DNA from: DAIPKP01 sp964545875 | Lineage (GTDB): Bacteria > Synergistota > Synergistia > Synergistales > Aminiphilaceae | DNA length: 64,000 nt | Direction of reading: 5' to 3' | Assembly: GCA_964545875.1 (NCBI GenBank) | Contig: CAZJHH010000007.1 | Coordinates: 1 to 64,000 of the forward strand | Shown: positions 15,806-23,840 of the stretch, one piece after another | How the letters are laid out: each line of letters starts with the position of its first letter | Position numbering within the stretch: position 1 is the first letter of the stretch | Position numbers and translations under genes: made by a program | Notes under the pieces: model-generated | Told to the model about the DNA's origin: nothing | Seen by the model: only the letters and a program-made list of their open reading frames with translations | The model's database searches: none

Positions 15806-16452
15806 AGCACCGTATTCTCTTGGCGGACGATCATGCCATCGTGTTGAACGGCCTGAAGGAGCTTCTTTCCAAGGAACCGGATCTGGAGGTGGTGGGCATG
15901 GCCCGGAGCGGCCGGGAAGGACTGGAGCTCGCCCGGAAACTCCAGCCCCAGGTGGCGGTGCTGGACGTTACCCTGGGAGACCTGAACGGCATCGAGGTCT
16001 CCCGAATACTCCGACAGGAGCTTCCGAATACGGCTATCCTGGGGCTTTCCATGCACGACAACCCCCGGATGATCGCGGAGTTTCTCCGTACCGGCGCCCA
16101 AGGATACGTTCTCAAGGAATCCAACCCCCGGGAGCTGGTGACGGCCATCCGAGTGCTCGCCTCGGGAGAGTGCTATCTCAGCCCCAAGGTAACCAGCGTG
16201 GTTCTCGAAGATTACCGGAAGCTCCTCCGCAAACCCTCCCCCTCTTCGAGGGATCTCCTCTCTCCCCGAGAGACCGAGGTGCTCCAGCTTCTCGTTCAGG
16301 GAACCAGCACCCGGGAGATCGGAAAAACCCTCCACATCAGCAAGAACACCGTGGATACCCACCGACGAAAAATCATGGATAAGCTGGGATGCAACAACCT
16401 GGCGGAGCTTACCCGCCTGGCCCTCCGGGAGAACCTCGTGACGGGAGATTAG
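15802..16452 (+). CDS. LuxR/NarL-family response regulator
   Basis: A 216-residue regulator. The receiver domain has acidic pocket D9-D10, phospho-acceptor D55 (VAVLDVTLGD) and the conserved Lys in GYVLKESNP. The C-terminal LuxR helix-turn-helix reads LSPRETEVLQLLVQGTSTREIGKTLHISKNTVDTHRRKI. It is partner of the overlapping PAS kinase. Its targets are not visible; the grd operon starts about 390 bases downstream on the same strand and is one candidate. Confidence 0.93.
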   Translation: MKHRILLADDHAIVLNGLKELLSKEPDLEVVGMARSGREGLELARKLQPQVAVLDVTLGDLNGIEVSRILRQELPNTAILGLSMHDNPRMIAEFLRTGAQGYVLKESNPRELVTAIRVLASGECYLSPKVTSVVLEDYRKLLRKPSPSSRDLLSPRETEVLQLLVQGTSTREIGKTLHISKNTVDTHRRKIMDKLGCNNLAELTRLALRENLVTGD

Positions 16453-16844
16453 AAACGAGGATTCGGAAAGGCCGGCGGCGTCATAGAAAACCCCGGATTG
16501 CCAGCAAAGCACGGGGGTTTCAACAGGCAAAGAACACCCCTTCTACAAGCTGCGAATATCGAATTTCCGGATGGATTGCCGTCCGGAAATTTTTTGTTCT
16601 TCCTCTCACGTTTTGTACTACCCCTAAAATCACGTTTTTCCTTATGGAAGGTAACACCATAATTTTCATAAAATTCGGATACTCGCCGAGAACTTTCGAG
16701 ATTTTTTTTCAAAAGCCCAAAATCGTTCTCACTCCACTTCGTGAGATTCTTCGCACATGGTTCTTTCTTCTCTGGAGCTCTTGGAGAATCTCCGGCCCTC
16801 GGCACACCGTGCCATACATATCCAAAAGAAGGGAGGTACATACA
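16453..16844. other. Intergenic region before the grd operon
   Basis: No gene. It contains the terminator at 16563-16595, an AT-rich stretch at 16620-16720 likely to hold the grd promoter, and a small GGCAC/GTGCC hairpin at 16801-16813 just before the grdA ribosome binding site. I looked for a glycine riboswitch and found no tandem aptamer pattern. Confidence 0.4.
16563..16595 (+). terminator. Terminator after the two-component pair
   Basis: ATTTCCGGA pairs with TCCGGAAAT around a 10-base loop and runs into TTTTTT. Confidence 0.75.
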
Positions 16845-17321
16845 TTGTCCAAGCTCGCGGGAAAGAAGTTGTTGCTTCTGGGAGAACGGGACGGCATCCC
16901 CGGCCCCGCCATGGAAGTGGCTCTGGAGGCTACGGGAGCGGAGGTGATCTTCTCCGTTACGGAGTGCTTCGTGTGAACCGCCGCAGGAGCCATGGACCTG
17001 CAGAATCAGCAGAGGATCAAGGACGCTTTCGACACGTTCGGCAAAGAAGCCCTGGTGGTGATTCTCGGCTCTTCCGATGCGGAAGGAGCGGAGATTTACG
17101 CCGAAACGGTGACCGCCGGAGATCCAACCTTTGCAGGCCCCCTGGCAGGAGTTCCGTTGGGACTCCCGGTATATCACATGTTCGAAGAGGAGATTCGAGA
17201 GGAAATCGCTCCCGAAATCTGGGAAGAACAACTGGGAATGATGGAGATGGTTCTGGAACCCAAAGCACTGGCGGATGCGGTGCGTTCCATCCGAGACCAG
17301 CACAGCGAGGTGCGCCTCTAG
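16845..17321 (+). CDS. grdA: Glycine/sarcosine/betaine reductase component A, selenoprotein
   Basis: A 158-residue selenoprotein read through an in-frame TGA at 16974-16976. The Sec is residue 44 in the motif TECFVUTAAGAMDL, exactly the position and context of known GrdA. The N-terminus (KLAGKKLLLLGERDGIPGPAMEV) and C-terminus also match the family, and the length equals it. Component A takes the carboxymethyl group from component B as a selenoether and passes it to component C for release as acetyl phosphate. The start is a TTG at 16845 behind GGGAGG (16831-16836). A hairpin immediately after the TGA serves as SECIS. It leads an operon with both component B subunits. Automated annotation will probably truncate it. 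Confidence 0.95.
16977..17010 (+). promoter_or_regulatory. Bacterial SECIS element of grdA
   Basis: Immediately 3' of the UGA codon, GCAGG (16983-16987) pairs with CCTGC (16997-17001) around a 9-base loop. That is where a bacterial SECIS must lie to recruit SelB. The loop details were not checked against a model. Confidence 0.6.
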
Positions 17322-17423
17322 CGACTGGTGCGATTTCCATCTTTCCGGATCCCCGTCTTTCGCATAGGAAAGACAAAGGGGAAATGAATTCGGAATTTTC
17401 CACGATAAAGGAGTGATTGGCAT

Positions 17424-18734
17424 ATGCGGCTGGAAATCGGCAATTTTCACGTAAAGGAGATCGCCTTCGGAGCGAGGACCGCCTTTTCCGAAGGGATCTT
17501 GAGCATCAACAAGGAGGAAGCCCTGGCGGTGGTTCGGGAGGATGAACACATCACCTCCGCGGAACTTCACATCGTCAACCCCGGAGATATGGTTCGCCTC
17601 TGCCCGGTGAAGGAAGCTCTCGAAATGCGCTGCAAGGTAAAGGGCGGCGCCAGCATCTTTCCCGGCGTAACGGGAGATCTCGCCCCCTCGGGAGAGGGCA
17701 CTCTCCACACCCTCAAGGGAGCGTCCCTTATCGTGGTGGGCAAACACTGGGGAGGCTTTCAGGACGGTCTCATCGACATGGGAGGCCCCTTTCAGAGAAA
17801 TACCCTCTTCGGAGCCCTTCGCAACTTGGTGCTGGTGGCGGATTCCGACGAAACCTTCGAACAGCGGGAACAGCAGAAAAAGAACCGGGCCCTTCGCTGG
17901 GCGGGAATGCGCCTGGCAGAGTACGTGGGACGCTGTCTGAAGGATCTGACTCCGGAAGATACCGAGATTTTCGACCTTCCTTCCCTGAACGAGCGCTCTC
18001 CGGAGGTCCGAAAGCTTCCCGGAGTGGTCTACGTGCTGCAGCCCCAGACCCAGATGGAAGCCCTGGGATACAACACCCTCATCTACGGATGGGACGGCAA
18101 TCGCATGCTCCCCACCTTTATGCATCCCAACGAAATTCTCGACGGTGCGGTCATCTCCGGCAGCTTCATGCCCGTATCCTCCAAGATTTCCACCTATCAG
18201 TGGCAGAACAGCGTCACCATTAAAAAAATCATGAAAGAGCACGGCAAGACGCTGAACTTCCTGGGGGTCATCATGTCCAATCTCAACGTGGCCATGGATC
18301 AGAAGCAGCGTTCCGCCCAGATGGTGGCCTCCATGGCTTCCAATCTGGGAGCGGCGGGAGCCTTCGTGGCGGAGGAAGGCTACGGAAACCCGGACGTGGA
18401 CTTCATTCAGGTTCTGGTGGAACTGGAGAAGGTGGGCATCAAAACCGTGGGAATCACCAACGAATGCACCGGCCGGGATGGAGCCTCCCAGCCCCTGGTA
18501 GCGCTGGACGAGGCGGCGAATGCCATCGTCTCCTGCGGGAACGTCTCTCAGTATCTGGAGCTTCCCCCCATGCCGGTGGTACTCGGTGAACTGGAAGCTC
18601 TTGCCCGGGATGGCCTTTCCGGCGGCTGGGAGGGATGCGTCCGGGAGGACGGTTCCCTGGTAATGGAGAACAACGCCATGTTCTGCGCCGATGGAATCTG
18701 CGGAACCTCCCTCAAGACCTGCAGGGAATTTTAA
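17424..18734 (+). CDS. Glycine/sarcosine/betaine reductase component B, proprotein subunit (GrdE/GrdG/GrdI family)
   Basis: A 436-residue subunit of the substrate-specific component B. In known members the precursor cuts itself before a residue near position 242, giving a pyruvoyl group that binds the amine of the substrate as a Schiff base. Family features are clear throughout (GKHWGGFQDGLIDMGG, HPNEILDGAV, TNECTGRDGASQPL). In the expected cleavage stretch (residues ~240-260) there is no Cys: Ser245, Ser247 and others are present, and the closest Cys residues are 171 and 348. The nucleophile may therefore be serine. It is encoded 12 bases before the selenoprotein subunit. A BCCT-type transporter downstream favours betaine or sarcosine over glycine as substrate, but sequence comparison is needed. 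Confidence 0.88.
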   Translation: MRLEIGNFHVKEIAFGARTAFSEGILSINKEEALAVVREDEHITSAELHIVNPGDMVRLCPVKEALEMRCKVKGGASIFPGVTGDLAPSGEGTLHTLKGASLIVVGKHWGGFQDGLIDMGGPFQRNTLFGALRNLVLVADSDETFEQREQQKKNRALRWAGMRLAEYVGRCLKDLTPEDTEIFDLPSLNERSPEVRKLPGVVYVLQPQTQMEALGYNTLIYGWDGNRMLPTFMHPNEILDGAVISGSFMPVSSKISTYQWQNSVTIKKIMKEHGKTLNFLGVIMSNLNVAMDQKQRSAQMVASMASNLGAAGAFVAEEGYGNPDVDFIQVLVELEKVGIKTVGITNECTGRDGASQPLVALDEAANAIVSCGNVSQYLELPPMPVVLGELEALARDGLSGGWEGCVREDGSLVMENNAMFCADGICGTSLKTCREF

Positions 18735-18746
18735 GGAGGAATTGCC

Positions 18747-20057
18747 ATGAAAGCCATTTCCTATCTCAATCAGTTCTTCGGCCAGGTGGGAGGGGAGGAT
18801 CAGGCGGATTACGAACCCACCCTTCACGGAGGGACCGTGGGAGCCGCGGGGCTCCTGAACAGCCTCATGCCCCACGTGGAAATCACCCATACGGTGATCT
18901 GCGGGGACAACTTCGCCGCCAGCTCCACCGACGAAGCCGTAGCCCGGATTCTGGGCTTTTTGGAGGACAAGGAATTCGATCTCTTCTTCGCAGGCCCCGC
19001 CTTTATGGCGGGACGCTACGGCAATGCCTGCGGCGCCATCGGCAAGGCGGTGAAGGAGCGGTTCGGAGTTCCCGTGATTTCCTCCATGAATGAAGAGAAT
19101 CCCGGAGTGGAGCTTTATAAAAAAGATCTCTACATTTTCCGGGGAGGCCGAAAGGCCACCTTCATGAAAAAAGATCTTGAAGCCATGGCGACTTTCGGGG
19201 AAAAGCTGGCCACGGGAAGCCCTTTGAAGCCCGCCGAAGAGGAGGGCTATTTTGTCCGGGGAATCCGGTACGAAACCTTTTTGGAAAATCCCGTGCCCGC
19301 GGCGGACCGGGCCATGGAGATGATGCTCAAAAAACTCAAGGGAGAGCCCTTCGTCACGGAGCTTCCCATTCCCAAGATGGACAAGGTGCCCCCGGCCCCC
19401 GCCATTGCAGATCTTTCGGGCATCACCATCGCCCTGGTGACATCCGGAGGCATCGTTCCCTCCCACAATCCGGATCATATTCAGTCCGCATCGGCCACCA
19501 AGTGGGGAAAATACGACATATCGGATCTCGAGGTCTTTCCCGTACCGGATTACAAAACCATCCATGCGGGCTACGATCCCGAGGCGGCGGATACCGTGCC
19601 GGACCGGGTGGTTCCTCTTGACGCCATGCGGGCCTACGAAAAAGAAGGGCGCTTCAAGAAGCTCCACGATTATTATTACGTCACCGTGGGTACCGGCACC
19701 ACCCAGGGAGAGGCCGCCCGGATGGGCCGGGAGATCGCGGAGGATCTCAAGAAGGCCGGTGTGGATGCGGTCATTCTTACCGCCACCTGAGGAACCTGTA
19801 CTCGTTGCGGTGCAACGATGGCAAAGGAAATCGAGCGAGCGGGCTTTACCATTACCACCATGTGCAACCTTCTGAACGTGGCGAAATCCATGGGGAACAA
19901 TCGGCTGGTACAGACCGTATCGGTTCCCTACCCTCTGGGAAATCCCCAGCTTTCCAGGGAAGAAGAGTGGAAGCTCCGGTATCACCGGGTAGGCGTGGCT
20001 CTGGATGCCCTTACCAAAGAGGTGGAGGGATACACGGTCTTTCCCACCAAGATCTAG
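18747..20057 (+). CDS. Glycine/sarcosine/betaine reductase component B, selenoprotein subunit (GrdB/GrdF/GrdH family)
   Basis: A 436-residue selenoprotein spanning an in-frame TGA at 19788-19790 (Sec348). The context LTATUGTCTRCGATM is the invariant active-site motif of this family. The frame continues perfectly to a TAG at 20055. N-terminal MKAISYLNQFFGQVGGEDQAD and FFAGPAFMAGRYG are also typical. With the proprotein subunit it cleaves the C-N bond of glycine, sarcosine or betaine and hands the two-carbon unit to GrdA. The overall look (SGGIVPSHNPDHIQSASATKWG) and the adjacent BCCT gene make betaine reductase (GrdH) my preferred reading. Ribosome binding site AAGGAGG at 18733-18739. A parS site lies between it and the transporter. 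Confidence 0.93.
19791..19820 (+). promoter_or_regulatory. Bacterial SECIS element of the component B selenoprotein
   Basis: CGTTGC-GGT-GCAACG at 19803-19817, 13 bases after the UGA, is a tight hairpin with a G-rich apical loop, as expected for a bacterial SECIS. Confidence 0.6.
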
Positions 20058-20079
20058 GGAGTACTGTAGAAGCTGTTAC

Positions 20080-20104
20080 GACGGGGTCGTGCCAGGGCCC
20101 CGTC
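20080..20104 (+). terminator. Possible terminator after the reductase genes
   Basis: GACGGGG pairs with CCCCGTC around an 11-base loop. The tail is CTCTCTCT rather than a U-run, so termination may be partial and the BCCT gene may be co-transcribed. Confidence 0.45.
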
Positions 20105-20121
20105 CTCTCTCTACTCCGACA

Positions 20122-20137
20122 TGTTTCACGTGAAACA
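20122..20137. other. parS centromere site
   Basis: TGTTTCACGTGAAACA is a perfect match to the 16-bp ParB-binding consensus. It is extended by palindromic flanks (CA/TG), sits 41 bases upstream of the BCCT start codon, and is about 41 kb from oriC. Confidence 0.95.
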
Positions 20138-20177
20138 TGTCGCTTTGACTACGCATAGACACATAAGGAGGTTTCCC

Positions 20178-21692
20178 GTGAAGAACCTGAATAAGGAATC
20201 ACCCTGGAATGCGGTCTTCGTAATCTCCCTGATCATCACCTTCGGAGTGGTTCTCTGGGGATGGATCGCTCCCAAAGGGTTCGAAGCCGCCGCCCAGGGG
20301 CTGTTCAACTTCCTCATCGACGATTTCGGCTGGCTTTACATGGTGGGGATGACCATTTTCGTGGTCTTTCCCATTATGCTCGCCCTGAGTTCCTTCGGCA
20401 AAGTCCGGCTCGGCCCCGAAGACTCCCGGCCGGAGTACTCCACCCTTTCCTGGTTCGCCATGCTTTTTTCCGCGGGTATGGGAATCGGCTTGGTTTTCTA
20501 CGGCGTGGGAGAACCCATCTTCCACTACATGCAGCCCCCCTTCGCGGAGCCTCAAACCGCCGAGGCGGCGGCCCAGGCCATGCGGATATCCTTTTTCCAC
20601 TGGGGGCTTCATCCCTGGGCGAATTATGCGGTGCTGGCTCTCGCCATGGCATATTTTCAGTTCCGGAAGAACGCCCCGGGGCTGGTGAGTTCGGTCTTTC
20701 TCCCTCTTCTGGGAGAGAAAGGCGTCCGGGGACCTCTCGGCAAGATCATCGACATCCTGGCCATTTTCGCCACCATCGCGGGGGTAGCCACCTCTCTCGG
20801 CATGGGGGCTCAACAGATCAACAGCGGCCTGGAATATCTCTTTAACATCCCCTACAGCATCCGGGTGCAGTTTTTCATCATTCTCATAATCGGCATCATC
20901 TACACAGGCTCCGCCGTGACGGGAATCGACAAGGGAATTCAGTTCATCTCCAACATGAACCTCCGTATCGCCGCCTTTCTTGTGGTGGCCATGTTTATCC
21001 TGGGGCCCACGGTATCCATCATCGAGGCCCTTCTTACGGGAATCGGGGACTACATGGGAAGCGTGGTGCGGGAGAGCTTTCACATGGCTCCCTACGGAGG
21101 GAATTTCAAACAGTGGATGGGATGGTGGACCCTCTTCTACTGGGCCTGGTGGATCGCCTGGGCTCCCTTCGTGGGAAGCTTCATCGCCCGGATCTCCCGG
21201 GGGCGCACCATTCGGGAGTTCGTCACCGGCGTGCTTATCGTTCCCGCCCTGGGAAGCTTCACCTGGTTCGCCGTCTTCGGCACCTCGGCGCTGCATCTGG
21301 ATATCGCCCAGATCGCTCCCGAAGCGGCCCAGAAGATTATCGACAACATCGCCACGGGGCTCTTCGAGATGTTCAGCCACTATCCTCTCGGCATGGCCCT
21401 CTCTCTGGTTTCGGTGGTGCTCATCTCCACCTTCTTCATCACCTCCGCCAACTCCGCCACCTTCGTGCTTTCCATGTACTCCACCCGGGGAAATCTGAAC
21501 CCTCCCAAGATGCAGATGGCGGTATGGGGAGCTCTCCAGGCGGCTCTTGCCTTCGTACTGCTCCAGAGTGGAGGGCTCAAGGCCCTGCAGATCGCCTCCA
21601 TCGCCGTGGCCTTTCCCTTTGCCATAGTCATGGTTCTCGCCTGCTGGTCCCTCTGGAAGGCCCTGCATGAGGATCGCGCGGAGAGGGGATAA
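20178..21692 (+). CDS. BCCT-family betaine/choline/carnitine-type transporter
   Basis: A 504-residue secondary transporter with about twelve hydrophobic helices. The BCCT signature is present: WTLFYWAWWIAWAPFVGSFIARISRGRTIREF, including the aromatic box that holds trimethylammonium groups. The N-terminal segment GAGMGIGLVFYGVGEP also matches. The tail is short, without the long C-terminal osmosensor extension of BetP, so it probably serves nutrition rather than osmoprotection. Its location right after a reductase that could act on betaine or sarcosine supports substrate import. The start is the GTG at 20178 behind AAGGAGG. Translating from further upstream would start inside the parS site and is not credible. 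Confidence 0.92.
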   Translation: MKNLNKESPWNAVFVISLIITFGVVLWGWIAPKGFEAAAQGLFNFLIDDFGWLYMVGMTIFVVFPIMLALSSFGKVRLGPEDSRPEYSTLSWFAMLFSAGMGIGLVFYGVGEPIFHYMQPPFAEPQTAEAAAQAMRISFFHWGLHPWANYAVLALAMAYFQFRKNAPGLVSSVFLPLLGEKGVRGPLGKIIDILAIFATIAGVATSLGMGAQQINSGLEYLFNIPYSIRVQFFIILIIGIIYTGSAVTGIDKGIQFISNMNLRIAAFLVVAMFILGPTVSIIEALLTGIGDYMGSVVRESFHMAPYGGNFKQWMGWWTLFYWAWWIAWAPFVGSFIARISRGRTIREFVTGVLIVPALGSFTWFAVFGTSALHLDIAQIAPEAAQKIIDNIATGLFEMFSHYPLGMALSLVSVVLISTFFITSANSATFVLSMYSTRGNLNPPKMQMAVWGALQAALAFVLLQSGGLKALQIASIAVAFPFAIVMVLACWSLWKALHEDRAERG

Positions 21693-21828
21693 CTGCATCT
21701 CTAAAGGTGTTCTTCAGCCGAAAAAATGTACCAGGATTGATGATATTCGTTTCTTCGAGGCTCCGGCATATACCCGGGGCCTCCTTTCCATACCGAGACC
21801 GACGTTCGCTATCAAGGAGGTGGCATTC

Positions 21829-22809
21829 ATGGAAGAGGTACTGCTGCTTTTCGATGCCCGTCATCCCTGCTGGTCCCCAAAAACCGTGGCTCTGGAGGGA
21901 GAGGATCCGGAAAATCTGGATCGCCTCGAAAGGGCGGGATTTCTTGAAAAAAAAGACACCCTCTATATTCTTACCTTCCGGGGGAGAACCCGCTATCGGG
22001 AGATGGCGGATCATTACTGCCTCCCCTGCCTTCCGGGAAACTCTCCGGAAAATCTCGAAAGAGCCCACCGGCGTACCCTCCTGGAACTCCTTCTGAACCG
22101 AGGGTTTCAGGGACGATGGGGAATCAAGGAGTTTCGCCCCGGAGAGCTTCTGGAATACGCTCCCGCCCTTTCTCCGAAGGAGCTCTGGGAGGAATCGGAA
22201 GAGGGCTTTCGATGGCTTTATCCGGAACACCGGGAGGTTCGGCAGATCCGGGAGAGCTGGCCCCTTCCCCTGGAAATTCCCGCAGCGGATCCTTCGAGAG
22301 AGGAACGATGGAATTCCTGGGCTGGGGAAAAAAACCTTTCCCACGGTCTCCTGGAGCTGGATCTGCTTTTTCTGCACCACTACGACAGCGAGCACTTTCA
22401 GCACCTCTCCTCTCCTCCGGGGGATATCCACGGGCTTTTTCATACGGATCGCTTCTATTTTCAGTTTCTCCCCTCTTCGGCGAAAATTCCCGAGGGTCTC
22501 TGGAACGAGCTGGGGCAGTTTCAGCTCTGGATGATGCTGCAACGACGGATATTTCTTCCCTGGTATTTCGACCGGGATACCACGAACTACGACTCCATAC
22601 CCTGGTGGTTCTGGGTAACCCCAAGGGAAGAGGATCTGGAGCTCCTCTCCCGATACGTATCTCCCCGGGGAAAGGAACTGACGGAACCAGCCCTGCCGCT
22701 GCAGATCTTCGGCATTTCCCTGGAAGCCCTGGAGGAGAATGAGGAGAAACACGAATATCACTGGGATCTCTTCGAGAAGATCGCCCGGCCCCTCTCACCG
22801 GCCCTCTAA
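21829..22809 (+). CDS. Hypothetical protein, 326 residues
   Basis: I do not recognise this protein. It starts at ATG 21829 behind AAGGAGG (21814-21820), so translation is well supported. It is acidic and rich in Trp, Leu, Glu and Pro, with no signal peptide and no transmembrane helix. Aromatic-rich stretches (WWFWVTPREEDLELLSRY, FQLWMMLQRRIFLPWYFDRD) and histidine-rich LHHYDSEHFQHL could be binding elements. The N-terminus (LLLFDARHPCW...LDRLERAGFLEKKDTLYILTFRGRTRYREM) resembles a winged-helix-like fold. It is flanked by the BCCT gene and a terminator and probably forms its own transcript. Confidence 0.7.
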   Translation: MEEVLLLFDARHPCWSPKTVALEGEDPENLDRLERAGFLEKKDTLYILTFRGRTRYREMADHYCLPCLPGNSPENLERAHRRTLLELLLNRGFQGRWGIKEFRPGELLEYAPALSPKELWEESEEGFRWLYPEHREVRQIRESWPLPLEIPAADPSREERWNSWAGEKNLSHGLLELDLLFLHHYDSEHFQHLSSPPGDIHGLFHTDRFYFQFLPSSAKIPEGLWNELGQFQLWMMLQRRIFLPWYFDRDTTNYDSIPWWFWVTPREEDLELLSRYVSPRGKELTEPALPLQIFGISLEALEENEEKHEYHWDLFEKIARPLSPAL

Positions 22810-22854
22810 GAAATCTTTCCTTGCTGGTTACACGAACGATCTTGGTTATCATCA

Positions 22855-22896
22855 AAGCCTTCCGGCGAATCTTTTTTCGTGCAGGAAGGCTTTTTT
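22855..22896 (+). terminator. Rho-independent terminator
   Basis: AAGCCTTCC pairs with GGAAGGCTT and ends in a run of six T. It lies about 50 bases after the hypothetical gene stop. Confidence 0.8.
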
Positions 22897-22956
22897 GCAC
22901 CTCCACATTCCAACCTTTCGAAAGCCCTTTCCCTTTCCAGAAAGGGCACTTTGTGC

Positions 22957-22985
22957 TTGACCTGCCGGAGCATTATGTATAACAT
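22957..22985 (+). promoter_or_regulatory. Probable modBC promoter
   Basis: TTGACC at 22957-22962 and TATAAC at 22978-22983 (15-base spacer; TAACAT gives 17). The -10 lies inside GCATTATG...ACATGC, which shares a GCATWAT-like half-site with the operators at 31574 and 31840, so common control is possible. Confidence 0.5.
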
Positions 22986-23178
22986 GCAATAGAGATGCGA
23001 CATCGGCAATTCCCCTCTTTCCGTGTCGCACCGGTTGTCATACGAAGGGAGTTTATTCTTCATGCGCCACACATATCAAGAGCCCCCTTTCTCTCCGGCC
23101 CTCAGGTTTTCTTGCGGGAACCGGCATCGAGGACATGCGGTTCCTTTTCTCTATGAAAGGAACGAAGCGGTATTTCTT

Positions 23179-23192
23179 ATTTCCCGGGAAAT
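23179..23192. other. Noc-binding-site-like palindrome (copy 1)
   Basis: ATTTCCCGGGAAAT, the exact 14-bp consensus bound by the nucleoid occlusion protein Noc in Bacillus subtilis. It ends three bases before the modB ATG. It shares 19 identical bases with the copy at 46941. Confidence 0.6.
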
Positions 23193-23195
23193 ATC

Positions 23196-23840
23196 ATGAT
23201 CGCTTCCTTCTGCATCAGCCTCAAGGTTCTTGCCATAAACATCCCTCTTCTTCTTCTTTTCGGAATTTCCATAGGGTGGATCCTCGCGAAAAAAACCTTT
23301 CCCGGCCGCACCGCCCTCTCCCTGGTGGTGCTTCTTCCGGTGGTGCTTCCCCCCAGCGTGATGGGGCTCTATCTTCTCGCCCTTCTGGGGCATACGCCTT
23401 TTCTCAAAGAGCTGGGTATTCCCTTTACTTTTACCGCCGCGGCTATCGGTGCGCTTCTTCCGTCTCTTCCTATCATGATTCAATCCTGCCGGACGGGCTT
23501 CGCCGGAGTTCCCTCTCTCCTGGAAGACACCGCCCGCACCCTGGGTGATTCGGAATGGCGTATTTTCTTCCGCATTACCCTTCCCCTGGCTCGACGCCAT
23601 CTCTTTGCCGGCCTCGCTCTTGCCTCTGCCCGAGCCCTGGGAGATTTCGGAGTTACCCTCATGGTGGCGGGAAACATGCCCGGCCGCACCCAAACGCTTC
23701 CGCTCTACATTTACAGTCAGGTGGAACGACTTCACTTCTCCACCGCATATCTTGCTTCGATTCTGCTGGTGGCGGCGGGAACCGCCAGCCTCTTCTTCGT
23801 CCGCCGCATTGAGGAGGGACGCCATGAACTTTCTTCTTGA
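23196..23840 (+). CDS. modB: Molybdate ABC transporter permease
   Basis: A 214-residue inner-membrane permease of the ModB type with five to six helices. The ATPase-docking EAA loop reads LLEDTARTLGDSEWRIFFRITLPLARRHLFAGLALASARALGDFG, with the GDFG ending typical of ModB. Its stop lies 17 bases inside the modC coding region, so the two are translationally coupled. No modA precedes it; the nearest ModA-like gene is 8.7 kb away. No strong ribosome binding site is visible, since the bases before the ATG are a palindrome. Confidence 0.9.
   Translation: MIASFCISLKVLAINIPLLLLFGISIGWILAKKTFPGRTALSLVVLLPVVLPPSVMGLYLLALLGHTPFLKELGIPFTFTAAAIGALLPSLPIMIQSCRTGFAGVPSLLEDTARTLGDSEWRIFFRITLPLARRHLFAGLALASARALGDFGVTLMVAGNMPGRTQTLPLYIYSQVERLHFSTAYLASILLVAAGTASLFFVRRIEEGRHELSS

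Larger units (their letters stand above)
22810..23195. other. Intergenic region before modB
   Basis: 386 bases without a supported gene. It holds the terminator at 22855-22896, a promoter at about 22957-22985, and the Noc-type palindrome at 23179-23192 that touches the modB start. Confidence 0.5.

Noticed and set aside
16600..16844. Glycine riboswitch before grdA
   Set aside because: No tandem aptamer with the expected conserved blocks could be found; only short hairpins.
16974..16976. TGA in grdA read as a stop or frameshift (pseudogene)
   Set aside because: It is at Sec44 in CFVUTAAGAM with reading frame and length preserved.
19788..19790. TGA in the component B subunit read as a stop giving two genes
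   Set aside because: Homology continues across it in UGTCTRCG, so it is selenocysteine.
16449..19985. 1178-codon open frame antisense to the grd genes
   Set aside because: It runs across several genes and intergenic DNA on the other strand and has no domain; a codon-bias shadow.
20121..20177. Longer BCCT reading starting MFHVKH
   Set aside because: These codons are the parS palindrome; the GTG at 20178 has the ribosome binding site.
23545..23823. N-terminal extension of modC into modB
   Set aside because: Shadow of modB in another frame; the ABC domain begins at ATG 23824.
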